Shown one piece after another: positions 15,517 to 23,127 of a DNA stretch of 43,710 nt; the first letter of the stretch is position 1, and each line of letters starts with the position of its first letter. Both the position numbers and the translations under genes were made by a program. Source of the stretch: an uncultured Prevotella sp. (GTDB lineage: Bacteria; Bacteroidota; Bacteroidia; Bacteroidales; Bacteroidaceae); contig CAMVSV010000021.1 of the NCBI GenBank assembly GCA_947170265.1, positions 1 through 43,710 on the forward strand, written 5' to 3'. Below the pieces are notes generated by a model. That model was given only the letters and a program-made list of their open reading frames with translations, had not been told where the DNA came from and did not search any database.

Positions 15517-16521
15517 TTACTTAAGTTTGTCATACACTTCATCTGTCACGGGTTCCAACCACTCATTGCTTGCCCCTTCCAGTATGTCTTTGTGATAGGT
15601 AAGATGTTGCATCCACGAGTCTTTTGCAGCCCCGTGCCAGTGCTTAGCCTCTGCAGGAATCTCAATGACTACTCCAGGCTTGAGCTCAACAGGCTCCTTA
15701 CCCCACTCCTGATACCAACCGCGACCAGCCACGCATACCAGTACCTGCACTTGCTTGTGGTGGATATGCCAGTTGTTACGGCATCGAGGCTCAAAGGTCA
15801 CATTGACCATCGTTCCCATTGGAGCCAGATAGCTGTTGCCTATGAAATACTGAGCATAAGCTGTGTTAGGTTCACCTTTGGGCCAGTCGCTCTTCAAGGT
15901 ATAGCCTTCCTTGCCGAGCCATTCACATAGTTCATCAACCAACTCTTGGGAGTTTCCGAAGTTAACAGCTCCTTTCTTATGTGCTTCCAACTGAGGTGTA
16001 ACTCCATTGAGACCACTCAGCGCTGCCACGGTGACAATTTCCCTGTCAGCTGCCGTCAACTGATTACCTGCAAAGATATCACCAAAGAGGTGTGCCTTGA
16101 GGTAGTAATCATTTTGAGGACAGAAAGTATAATTGAAAGGCTGACCTGCAAGTTGAGTCTGATTCTTTGTGCCCAATTCATAAGCTTTCTTCGCATCGTT
16201 CCATTCCTCAGGGCGCATCCATGGCTTTCCCTCAAGCCATTTCTCACTCCTATTTTCAAGAACCGCATCAAGCACTCCCAGTGCATTTAGCGAGCGTGGG
16301 AAGCCCGTATAGGCGTAAAGCTGTGAAAAAGCTTCTTTCAATTCATTTATGGTTACACCGTCATCAAGAGCCTGACGAACGGCAGACTCCAATCTACTCA
16401 TATCACCTTGTGCCATCAGGCAGGCACATGCAGCCAATCCTTTTTGACGCTCGGTAAGCGTCTGTGCATTTGTTGTTACCATAATCAGTAATGTTATTAC
16501 TATTGTTATTAATCTTTTCAT
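15517..16521 (-). CDS. Exported CMD-CMD-cupin fusion protein
   Basis: 334 residues with a signal peptide (MKRLITIVITLLIMVTTNAQ). Residues ~25-110 and ~150-215 are two carboxymuconolactone-decarboxylase/AhpD-like domains (LAACACLMAQGDMSRLESAV; DREIVTVAALSGLNGVTPQL), and residues ~240-320 form a cupin (NNWHIHHKQVQVLVCVAGRG, PAEAKHWHGAA) with its metal-ligand histidines. The first CMD domain has AACACLM where active AhpD-like proteins carry CxxC; the second lacks a Cys pair. CMD and cupin fusions occur in many bacteria, often with oxidoreductases. It is the most upstream gene of the second leftward group and has a 732-base control region. An antioxidant or small-molecule role is plausible but unproven. 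Confidence 0.87.
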   Translation of the reverse strand: MKRLITIVITLLIMVTTNAQTLTERQKGLAACACLMAQGDMSRLESAVRQALDDGVTINELKEAFSQLYAYTGFPRSLNALGVLDAVLENRSEKWLEGKPWMRPEEWNDAKKAYELGTKNQTQLAGQPFNYTFCPQNDYYLKAHLFGDIFAGNQLTAADREIVTVAALSGLNGVTPQLEAHKKGAVNFGNSQELVDELCEWLGKEGYTLKSDWPKGEPNTAYAQYFIGNSYLAPMGTMVNVTFEPRCRNNWHIHHKQVQVLVCVAGRGWYQEWGKEPVELKPGVVIEIPAEAKHWHGAAKDSWMQHLTYHKDILEGASNEWLEPVTDEVYDKLK

Positions 16522-16590
16522 TTTTTCTTTATTATTTCATTTTTACATTAGTGTAACAGAATTACCAAGAATAACCAATAACGCCTTTAC

Positions 16591-16622
16591 CATTTTTGCA
16601 GGTTGTTTCGTCATTTTTGCAG
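16591..16622 (-). promoter_or_regulatory. Tandem CATTTTTGCAG repeat, candidate AraC-type operator
   Basis: CATTTTTGCAG at 16591-16601 and 16612-16622, the starts 21 bp apart and each followed by one variable base and TT. Tandem sites with this spacing are the classical pattern for AraC-family dimers. It lies about 70-100 bases upstream of the CMD-cupin start. Confidence 0.45.
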
Positions 16623-16652
16623 ATTTACTTCTTGTAAATTATGTTCTCTTTG

Positions 16653-16660
16653 CAAATTTA
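16653..16660 (-). promoter_or_regulatory. Putative leftward promoter -7 box for the CMD-cupin gene
   Basis: TAAATTTG on the minus strand fits TAnnTTTG. If used, the tandem repeat at 16591-16622 would be inside the transcript, so a nearer promoter may exist. Confidence 0.3.
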
Positions 16661-16940
16661 CGGAAAAAAATCGTATATACTTTCATTCTTAGCAAATAAT
16701 CTATGGTGTAATGATAGCATATTTGCACAACGGCAAATCTGCATAGCAGATAGTTATTTTGTATCATATTATGTTTCTTAGATGCCAGAAATCCATGGAA
16801 AATGGGCGTGAAACATTTTGTAAATAAATGTAAAGAGATGCAAATTTATAAGCAATTTCTTTAACATTTAAGAGCTAAGAAAGCCTCTAAAAACCGCCTT
16901 TGTAACTCGTTGGAAATCAGGTGTTTGAGGGGGGCGTTTT

Positions 16941-17022
16941 AAAAGAGCCTCTTTTAGCGTGCAAAAGAGCCTCTTTTGGAAGGTAAAAGAGCCTCTTTCG
17001 CAACACGAAAGTGGCACTTTCG
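16941..17022. repeat. Four palindromes phased at exactly 22 bp
   Basis: AAAAGAGCCTCTTTT at 16941-16955 and 16963-16977, the near-identical copy at 16985-16998, and CGAAAGTGGCACTTTCG at 17006-17022. Each is an odd palindrome around a single base. The centres fall at 16948, 16970, 16992 and 17014, a constant 22-bp step, i.e. two helical turns. The arms are too short and loop-less to favour RNA hairpins, so protein binding on DNA is more likely. Confidence 0.85.
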
Positions 17023-17193
17023 TTTTCCCACTGTGCGGAGATTGTTTTTCGTTCACATTTGTTAACTGTTTCACGAAAATGAATATTTCCTTTTAAAGTA
17101 GATAAACTATGCATTTCTCTACCTAAAAGTTATTAATCAGACATTATGGATATTTGATTGTTTTGTAGTGTGAAAAACAGCATTTTTTAGGTA

Positions 17194-17224
17194 TTGCCAT
17201 ATTGATGTCCTATAACTACCTTTG
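17194..17224 (+). promoter_or_regulatory. Promoter of the DUF2023-flavodoxin operon
   Basis: TTG at 17194-17196, 20 bases, then TACCTTTG at 17217-17224 followed by CA. A good match to the Bacteroidetes primary sigma consensus; the start would be about 25 bases before the ATG at 17254. Confidence 0.6.
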
Positions 17225-17253
17225 CAACCGATAAATAAAATGAAAGCTGTCAC

Positions 17254-17619
17254 ATGGAAAGAATGAGAACAAATCCCACAGAAATGAAGGTACTGACGAA
17301 CCATATTTATGAATTGCACAAGGGCATACGTCATATGGTTCTGTTTACCTGCAACAAGAAATATGAGACAATGACCATTGAGCGGCTTGAAAGCCAAGGC
17401 ATTCCTTATCTCGTTCAACCGGCAGGAGCCAGAAACACAAATGTTTATTTTGGACGCAAGGAGTGCTTAGATGCCATACAGCTTATCATCACCCGTCCAC
17501 TGAATATGATCTCACCTGAAGAGGATTTCATCCTCGGTGCAATGCTGGGATATGACATTTGCGCACAGTGCCAACGTTACTGTCAGCGAAAGAATAAATG
17601 TAATAAAAAACAACACTAA
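17254..17619 (+). CDS. DUF2023 family protein, flavodoxin neighbour
   Basis: 121 residues, small and cytosolic. The core reads KVLTNHIYELHKGIRHMVLFT, YETMTIERLESQGIPYLVQP, NVYFGRKECLDAI and ISPEEDFILGAMLGYDICAQ, then a cysteine-bearing tail (CAQCQRYCQRKNKC). DUF2023 genes in Bacteroidetes are repeatedly found just upstream of a flavodoxin gene, as here (21 bases apart). The C-terminal Cys pattern could bind a metal. A second start, M12 at 17287, fits the family equally well. Biochemical role unknown; an accessory role for flavodoxin is inferred from context. Confidence 0.85.
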   Translation: MERMRTNPTEMKVLTNHIYELHKGIRHMVLFTCNKKYETMTIERLESQGIPYLVQPAGARNTNVYFGRKECLDAIQLIITRPLNMISPEEDFILGAMLGYDICAQCQRYCQRKNKCNKKQH

Positions 17620-17640
17620 AACATAATTAATATAATAATC

Positions 17641-18135
17641 ATGAATGCTACAGTAGTAATCTTTGGTTCCACAACGGGAACATGCGAGACAATCGCTAAA
17701 AACATTGCTGAGAAAATTGGATGTGAAGCCATAAACGTGCAAGACATCACAGCAGAGACAATAGAAGAGAACAAGAACCTTATTCTCGGCACGTCAACAT
17801 GGGGTGCAGGTGAGCTTCAAGATGATTGGTATGACGGATTGCCAGTGCTTCAGAATGCTGACCTTAACGGAAAAAACATTGCATTGTTTGGTTGCGGTGA
17901 CTGTGAATCCTATTCCGACACCTTTGTTGGCGGTATTGCAGAACTCTACAACGGTATAAAGGACTGTGGTGCAAACTTCATTGGCAGTGTATCTACCGAC
18001 GGATATACATTTGACGACTCAGAGGCTGTCGTTGACGGTAAGTTTATTGGTCTTCCCCTTGATGACATCAATGAAGACGACAAGACAGAAAGTAGAATTG
18101 AAGAATGGATACAACAAATAAAACCTGAACTATAA
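17641..18135 (+). CDS. fldA: Flavodoxin
   Basis: 164 residues, the length of long-chain flavodoxins. The FMN phosphate loop is FGSTTGTCET (residues ~8-17); the aromatic flavin contacts are in LGTSTWGAGELQDDW, and FGCGDCESYSDTFVGGIAEL is the second loop. The protein is strongly acidic and lacks a signal peptide, so it is the cytosolic one-electron carrier that replaces ferredoxin, often under iron shortage. It is the second gene of the DUF2023 operon and ends at a strong terminator. Confidence 0.95.
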   Translation: MNATVVIFGSTTGTCETIAKNIAEKIGCEAINVQDITAETIEENKNLILGTSTWGAGELQDDWYDGLPVLQNADLNGKNIALFGCGDCESYSDTFVGGIAELYNGIKDCGANFIGSVSTDGYTFDDSEAVVDGKFIGLPLDDINEDDKTESRIEEWIQQIKPEL

Positions 18136-18165
18136 TACATTACCAGATATTTCACAACCCCAATG

Positions 18166-18211
18166 AGAATGTGACTTTTGACAGATATGACATAAAGTCA
18201 CATTCTTTTTA
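18166..18211 (+). terminator. Intrinsic terminator after fldA
   Basis: AGAATGTGACTTT (18166-18178) pairs perfectly with AAAGTCACATTCT (18194-18206) and is followed by TTTTT. Confidence 0.9.
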
Positions 18212-18334
18212 TTTCAGTAGTTTGTAAGTTTGCCAATATCTTATAACGTATTCAAGATGAAATGCTTATAAGAGAAATTGGAATGAGGATAAAATAAATT
18301 ATATGCTAAAGTGTCTTATCTGCAAAATAAAAAC

Positions 18335-18342
18335 TAATTTTG
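18335..18342 (+). promoter_or_regulatory. Putative promoter box abutting the DUF4105 start codon
   Basis: TAATTTTG followed by CGGT and the ATG at 18347. If it acts as the -7 box, the mRNA would start within a few bases of the ATG, making it essentially leaderless. Confidence 0.4.
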
Positions 18343-18346
18343 CGGT

Positions 18347-19591
18347 ATGAAACTAAAAAGTGCTTTTTACAAATGGATTGTGTTTCTTTGCATGTTGCTC
18401 ATATCAGAGTCGGCATCAGCACAGAAAACAGAAGAAATATCTCAGGTCGAAAGAAATGACACCACTCTTTCCATGATGGACAATGTGGAAATTAGCCTGC
18501 TCACCGTGGGACCTGGTGATGAGGTGTGGAGCATGTATGGGCACACCGCCCTGAGAGTTCTCAACCATAATAACGGAACGGATGTGTCAATAAACTATGG
18601 TTCCTTTTCTTTTGATCAACCATATTTCATTCTTCGATTCATATTTGGTCTAACTGACTATGAGATGGCAATATTGCCAATGCAGTATTTCATGGAGGAA
18701 TATAAATACGAAGGTAGATGGGTTTCGGAACAAAAGCTCAGCTTAAGCCGCAATGAGAAAAGAAATATTTTAGCCGCTCTTCAGCGCAATGCGCTGCCTC
18801 AGAATGTAGGTTACAGATACAACTTCCTATATGATAACTGCACTACAAGAGCAATGAACATACTCCTACAGAATGTTGATGGGGAAGTAGAAAGCACCAT
18901 GGGAGATTGGAACGGAGAGAGTTACCGCACCATGACCCATCAATGGACGGAAAATCACAGGTGGGCACGGTTTGGCAATGACCTCCTTCTTGGCGTGAAA
19001 GCAGATTTCAAGACAGAGAGAGAGTCCTCTTTTTTCCTTCCTGATAGCGTGAGACGCTATTTCAATAATATATATCTAAAAGAAAAAACAGGGAGAAAAA
19101 GAAAACTGGTAAATAAAGAGAGTTATCTTTACTTACCAGAATTTTCAGGAAAGAGCAATGCTGAGGTTGATGTATTTGATAAGGTGTCACCTACGATTGT
19201 ACTTGCAAGTCTTTTCGTTGTGACGCTGCTGTTGACAGCTATCGCTGAATGGAAAAGAAAGCATTCCCTCTGGATGTTAGATGCCATATTGCTGGTGGCA
19301 ACGGGGCTTTGCGGACTAATTTTGTCTGCAATGATTTTTTCGGAACATCCAACGGTGAGGGTAAACCTTCAGATACTCATTCTCAATCCGTTGTCACTTC
19401 TTTTTCTATATAGCGCCATTCGTAAAGAGACCTCCAACCAATGCCATTGGTATTGGAAAGTACTCTTGATATTTTGCATATTGTTTCTGATAGGTATTGC
19501 CATCCAGACCTATGCAGAAGGCATGGTGTTTGTAGCCATGACGCTTATTACAAGATGTGTGGCAAATATCAGAAACGGTCGGAACAGTTAA
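18347..19591 (+). CDS. DUF4105 (Lnb N-terminal-like) exported membrane protein
   Basis: 414 residues. A signal peptide or first membrane helix (WIVFLCMLLISESASAQ) precedes a ~240-residue periplasmic domain of the DUF4105 type: VEISLLTVGPGDEVWSMYGH, SINYGSFSFDQPYFILRF, FIFGLTDYEMAILPM and YNFLYDNCTTRAMNILL, with the conserved H and C residues (papain-like fold in homologues). About five C-terminal membrane helices follow (TIVLASLFVVTLLLTAIAEW onward). The domain occurs in many Bacteroidetes surface proteins; whether it is an active hydrolase is not known. The gene stops four bases into the convergent cupin gene. Confidence 0.88.
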   Translation: MKLKSAFYKWIVFLCMLLISESASAQKTEEISQVERNDTTLSMMDNVEISLLTVGPGDEVWSMYGHTALRVLNHNNGTDVSINYGSFSFDQPYFILRFIFGLTDYEMAILPMQYFMEEYKYEGRWVSEQKLSLSRNEKRNILAALQRNALPQNVGYRYNFLYDNCTTRAMNILLQNVDGEVESTMGDWNGESYRTMTHQWTENHRWARFGNDLLLGVKADFKTERESSFFLPDSVRRYFNNIYLKEKTGRKRKLVNKESYLYLPEFSGKSNAEVDVFDKVSPTIVLASLFVVTLLLTAIAEWKRKHSLWMLDAILLVATGLCGLILSAMIFSEHPTVRVNLQILILNPLSLLFLYSAIRKETSNQCHWYWKVLLIFCILFLIGIAIQTYAEGMVFVAMTLITRCVANIRNGRNS

Positions 19592-19920
19592 CGATGATTT
19601 GGAACCACGGCAAAGTAAACGAGGTCGTGGTCGGTGAGGTTCTCCATGTAGTGTGAATGTCCCATGGGACAATAGTGGCATTGACCAGCACTTACCTCTT
19701 CCACGCTATCATCGTAATGAAATGTTGCAGTGCCACTGATAACGAATATCACTTCGCTATTGTTTTCATGCACATGATAGCCAGATGATGAGCCCGGGCG
19801 CAGTGTGGAATATGCAATCTTGATATTCTCGTCTATGAAGTTACGAGTATCGTAAGGTCCATTGCCATCTTTCAATCCTTCAAGATGCTGTGTCATTATT
19901 TTCTCAAAATCTAATACCAT
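19588..19920 (-). CDS. Small cupin-domain protein
   Basis: 110 residues forming one cupin barrel: the metal-ligand pattern HVHENNSEVIFVISGTATFH, then CHYCPMGHSHYMEN with the second histidine. No signal peptide. It may bind a metal and a small acid or sugar; a role is not predictable. It is the last gene of the leftward block, 30 bases after the permease gene, and its stop overlaps the DUF4105 stop by four bases. Confidence 0.85.
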   Translation of the reverse strand: MVLDFEKIMTQHLEGLKDGNGPYDTRNFIDENIKIAYSTLRPGSSSGYHVHENNSEVIFVISGTATFHYDDSVEEVSAGQCHYCPMGHSHYMENLTDHDLVYFAVVPNHR

Positions 19921-19950
19921 AGTGTTATTGTGTTAAGTGTGAATAAATAG

Positions 19951-21150
19951 TCAGTCTTTACGTTTCCATATACGAATGACCTTCTGCCTGATGGCAATAA
20001 GGTTAAGAATGGTTACCAACAGGAGGAGACAAATGCCTATGCCAAAAGCCGGAAGCATAGAACATTCTTCCATTTGCGGATATAGGGAGAAAATCACATC
20101 CAAGTAATATTGACGAACAAAAAACAATGCGATTAATGCCAGAATGAACACAGATACGTTGAGAACAAGGGTCAGCAACTGGTAAGGCAATGCCACCTGA
20201 AAGGGACTGTATCCAATGAGAAGCAGATTTTCAAGTTTTGAAGAGTTTTTCTGCAACAAGAGGTATATGCTCAGCATGAGAATATAGAAGCTCAACACAG
20301 ATATGACTAAGCCCACCAACATGACTATTGTAACAACCAGGCGAAGGAAATAAGTTGTCTTCTCTGCATTCAACCTGTCGTCTTCCATCTCATAGCCTTT
20401 GGTTTCAAGATATGAGGAAAACCGCTCGTCGCCTGGATTTTTCACTTCAACAAGCAATCTGTTGGGCTCTGCTTTTTCATTTGCTGAATAGCGGTTGTTG
20501 GCATATTCAATAAATGACTGAGGGACGACTATTGTGGTTAGTCTGCCAGAGATTCCCACTACCCTTCCCACATAGTCATCTTGCAGAGATTTTCCGTGAA
20601 CATTCATTCTGAAATCAATCATTCCCGTTAGCCCATCGCTTATCTTGGGGAGTTTCCGGCTTTGTGCGAAACCGAAATTATACATGTTTACATATGAGCG
20701 TGGAATAATGATAGGGACTTCTTTTGAACCAGCTGTATATTTCCATTCTTCGGCAGGAATGTCGACAAATTCATCAGGAATACTTTCTATGAATAATTCA
20801 GAATTGAGAACGGAGTTCCCATTGACTCCCATCTGTGCAAACACCTTGAACTCATTGCCGATGAAAGCTCCCACTTTACTTATGAAAGGTTGCGACGCAA
20901 GCTCCTCCTTATCGGAGTCGGAAAAAGAAGTTGAACTGCCTGATATAGTATTTGATGTTGAAATGCGTTTATTTATAATGACATAGTCGGATTTCATGAA
21001 GCTGTCTTCAGCTGTAAAGACATTTATAACATCGTGGTAGAACTGAAATCCGAGCATCACGACAAACATGCCAAAGAGATTGGCAAAGAAAAATCCCATA
21101 AACTGGGGTATGCTAATATGCTGACGAAGTAGTTTCCAAATTAGTGTCAT
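19951..21150 (-). CDS. ABC transporter permease, FtsX/MacB-like
   Basis: 399 residues: one N-terminal membrane helix (FMGFFFANLFGMFVVMLGF), a ~230-residue extracytoplasmic domain, then three membrane helices (LVVTIVMLVGLVISVLSFYI, LLTLVLNVSVFILALIALFF, GIGICLLLLVTILNLIAI). This 1+3 topology is that of MacB/FtsX-type mechanotransmission permeases. The gene follows the ATPase gene by 19 bases and matches it as a pair. Such systems move lipoproteins or peptides, or drive cell-wall enzymes; the substrate is unknown. Confidence 0.85.
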   Translation of the reverse strand: MTLIWKLLRQHISIPQFMGFFFANLFGMFVVMLGFQFYHDVINVFTAEDSFMKSDYVIINKRISTSNTISGSSTSFSDSDKEELASQPFISKVGAFIGNEFKVFAQMGVNGNSVLNSELFIESIPDEFVDIPAEEWKYTAGSKEVPIIIPRSYVNMYNFGFAQSRKLPKISDGLTGMIDFRMNVHGKSLQDDYVGRVVGISGRLTTIVVPQSFIEYANNRYSANEKAEPNRLLVEVKNPGDERFSSYLETKGYEMEDDRLNAEKTTYFLRLVVTIVMLVGLVISVLSFYILMLSIYLLLQKNSSKLENLLLIGYSPFQVALPYQLLTLVLNVSVFILALIALFFVRQYYLDVIFSLYPQMEECSMLPAFGIGICLLLLVTILNLIAIRQKVIRIWKRKD

Positions 21151-21169
21151 TGCATCTTACGATTGGTTG

Positions 21170-21814
21170 TTAAAGATGAAGTATGTTGTCATAAGGCAAA
21201 TCCATGTGTTTGCCAATGCTGGTTACTATAATGCCGGCCTCCTGTCTCCTTGCTTCTTCAATCATTATCTGTGCCATGATTGCAGCATTGCTGTCGTCAA
21301 GGTGGCTTATTGGCTCATCAACCAAGAGAAAATCAAAAGGTTGCACAAGTGAACGTATCATAGCTACCCGCTGTTGTTGTCCGAATGACATTTGTCCGAT
21401 TTTCGAAGAAAGCTTGTCGGAAATGCCTAAACGTTCAAACCACTCTTTTATCTGTCCTTCACTCTTCCAACCAGTGATATTGTTTTTTATCTGAACATTT
21501 TCAAGAGCAGTTAGCTCTGGAAAGAGTCGTAGTTCCTGGAAGAGATGACTTACATGTCGGCGGCGTATCTCTGTCCAATCCTTTACCTTCAAGCTTTTGG
21601 TATCTGTATTGTCAAAATAAATCTCACCGCTATAATCATGGCGATAGCCTGTGATATAGCTGCAAAAGGTGCTTTTACCTTGTCCAGAATCAGCCTCTAT
21701 GAGATATAGTTTACCTTTCGCAATGTTGAGATCCTGTTTCCACACATCTGATTGCAAATCGTTGCTTTGTGCAAAAACATGTGGCAATACATGATGCAAT
21801 ATTATTTTATCCAT
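21170..21814 (-). CDS. ABC transporter ATP-binding protein with variant motifs
   Basis: 214 residues. Walker A is ADSGQGKST (residues 41-49, with Ala where the first Gly usually sits). The Q-loop is HLFQELRLFPE, the signature MSFGQQQR (142-149, usual LSGGQ), Walker B DFLLVDE (161-167) and the D-loop SHLDD. The switch position after Walker B reads VTSIGKH, with Ser where His normally contacts the gamma phosphate. Paired with the FtsX-like permease gene (19 bases downstream) and 5 bases after the DUF4836 gene. It should still bind ATP; hydrolysis may be slow. Family membership is firm. Confidence 0.9.
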   Translation of the reverse strand: MDKIILHHVLPHVFAQSNDLQSDVWKQDLNIAKGKLYLIEADSGQGKSTFCSYITGYRHDYSGEIYFDNTDTKSLKVKDWTEIRRRHVSHLFQELRLFPELTALENVQIKNNITGWKSEGQIKEWFERLGISDKLSSKIGQMSFGQQQRVAMIRSLVQPFDFLLVDEPISHLDDSNAAIMAQIMIEEARRQEAGIIVTSIGKHMDLPYDNILHL

Positions 21815-21819
21815 GTCTT

Positions 21820-23082
21820 TTATCGTTTGTCATTTGAAAAGGTAGTTGAGCACACAATGTATGTAACGTTTCCAAACATCGGTGTCATGAGTGAAGAAAG
21901 AGCATTGGTTATTTCCCGTTTGCTACTGTCTACCGCATTCAAATTGATGACGCTATATTGAAGCTTTCCGATGCTTTTGTTGACAACATGAGCAGGAAGC
22001 TTTTGCCCTTCATTACTCAGACGGTGTTTAAGCAAATCACCCGTAGTGTCGAAATTATTGACAGATTGCGACAGGTCGGCATTCCATAATACGCTAATGT
22101 TTTCATTATCAAACGATGGCATAACCATAACGAAGTTACCGTTTACAGAGCTTACAAACTCGTCGGCATCCACTGAAAGGCTCATTCCTGTGAGCATGGC
22201 GCGCAAGGTTTTGTTGTCTTTCATCATCTTGAGCAGAGACTTTCCTTCTATATTCATTGCAATAGAGAAAAATGAACTGTCAGGGATCTGACGAACATAG
22301 TCAGCCTGTAGAGGACGGAATGATGCTTCAGACTCTTTAAGCGATTTGTCTATGGTTTCATCAAAGGAGAAAACCTTACTTGACATTTCCAGACAGCCAT
22401 TGCGAGCATCAAGAGATGCAGCTATAAGAACATCACTTGGTGATACATCTCTCGGGGCTCCAAGGGTGAACAATGCAGAAAACTGTTCGGGTAAGGCTTG
22501 GGTCTGTGCAACCATAGCTATTGGGGAGTCTATATCTTGAAGACGGGCATACAATGGTGATTCTTCTATTCCTCTTTCAGCATCTAATAGCTTCATCATG
22601 GTGCGCATCAGACCTGCCTGTGCCACGCTTCCCACCGATGGCCCCATAACCAGAAGTGCATCGTCGTTGAAACCTATTAGCCATGTCCTGTTCAACACAG
22701 TGAAATATTTTCCCCGTTTCTTCTGTACCTTCTGGCATTTGCCTTTCTTAGCCAAGTTTGTCAACTGATTAGCGAAGTCATCAGCATCTTTTACTTTCGC
22801 CGCAAGTCCCAGATTGCCATCAGGATCTTCAAAAAGATATACCTTGGAAGTCATATCTATTCCACATTTTGAAGCATCTGACAAATGGAACAGGGTCTTT
22901 ATTATATTTGCATCGACTCCTTTCTTATTTTCGGCAACTCTTGGTATGTCAACGGATATTATAGCGGTGCAACCTTCCGGCACAGCATGCAGATAGTCAT
23001 CGTTGGAACATGATGTTATTACCATTGAACACACCAATATTAACAATGACAGAATGATGTGGTTTCCTGAATACTTTCTCAT
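21820..23082 (-). CDS. DUF4836 lipoprotein
   Basis: 420 residues with a lipoprotein signal (IILSLLILVCSMVITSCSND). The mature part begins with HAVPEGCTAIISVDIPRVAE and continues in a DUF4836 pattern seen in Bacteroidetes lipoproteins (LAAKVKDADDFANQLTNLAK, WLIGFNDDALLVMGPSVGSV, PLYARLQDIDSPIAMVAQTQ). No function is known. It precedes the ABC ATPase by 5 bases and may be a substrate-binding or envelope partner of that transporter (inference from spacing). Confidence 0.85.
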   Translation of the reverse strand: MRKYSGNHIILSLLILVCSMVITSCSNDDYLHAVPEGCTAIISVDIPRVAENKKGVDANIIKTLFHLSDASKCGIDMTSKVYLFEDPDGNLGLAAKVKDADDFANQLTNLAKKGKCQKVQKKRGKYFTVLNRTWLIGFNDDALLVMGPSVGSVAQAGLMRTMMKLLDAERGIEESPLYARLQDIDSPIAMVAQTQALPEQFSALFTLGAPRDVSPSDVLIAASLDARNGCLEMSSKVFSFDETIDKSLKESEASFRPLQADYVRQIPDSSFFSIAMNIEGKSLLKMMKDNKTLRAMLTGMSLSVDADEFVSSVNGNFVMVMPSFDNENISVLWNADLSQSVNNFDTTGDLLKHRLSNEGQKLPAHVVNKSIGKLQYSVINLNAVDSSKREITNALSSLMTPMFGNVTYIVCSTTFSNDKR

Positions 23083-23127
23083 ACCTATTCTATATTCAAT
23101 TTGTTCATATAATCCCTTTAATTACTC

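Larger units (their letters stand above)
16522..17253. other. Large divergent regulatory region without genes
   Basis: No credible coding sequence. From left to right it holds a GTTACAC element (minus strand, 16551-16557), two CATTTTTGCAG direct repeats 21 bp apart (16591-16622), a leftward TAAATTTG box (16653-16660), a palindrome ATCTGCATAGCAGAT at 16737-16751, another leftward TAAATTTG box at 16841-16848, four phased palindromes (16941-17022) and the rightward promoter of the DUF2023 gene (17194-17224). Confidence 0.6.

Noticed and set aside
16941..17022. CRISPR array
   Set aside because: Units are palindromes of 15-17 bp with spacers of about 7 bp; far too short, and no cas genes are in the window.
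16868..17114. Short leftward frames over the phased palindromes
   Set aside because: Their repeated residues come from the DNA repeat units (KRGSF-like), not from a protein.
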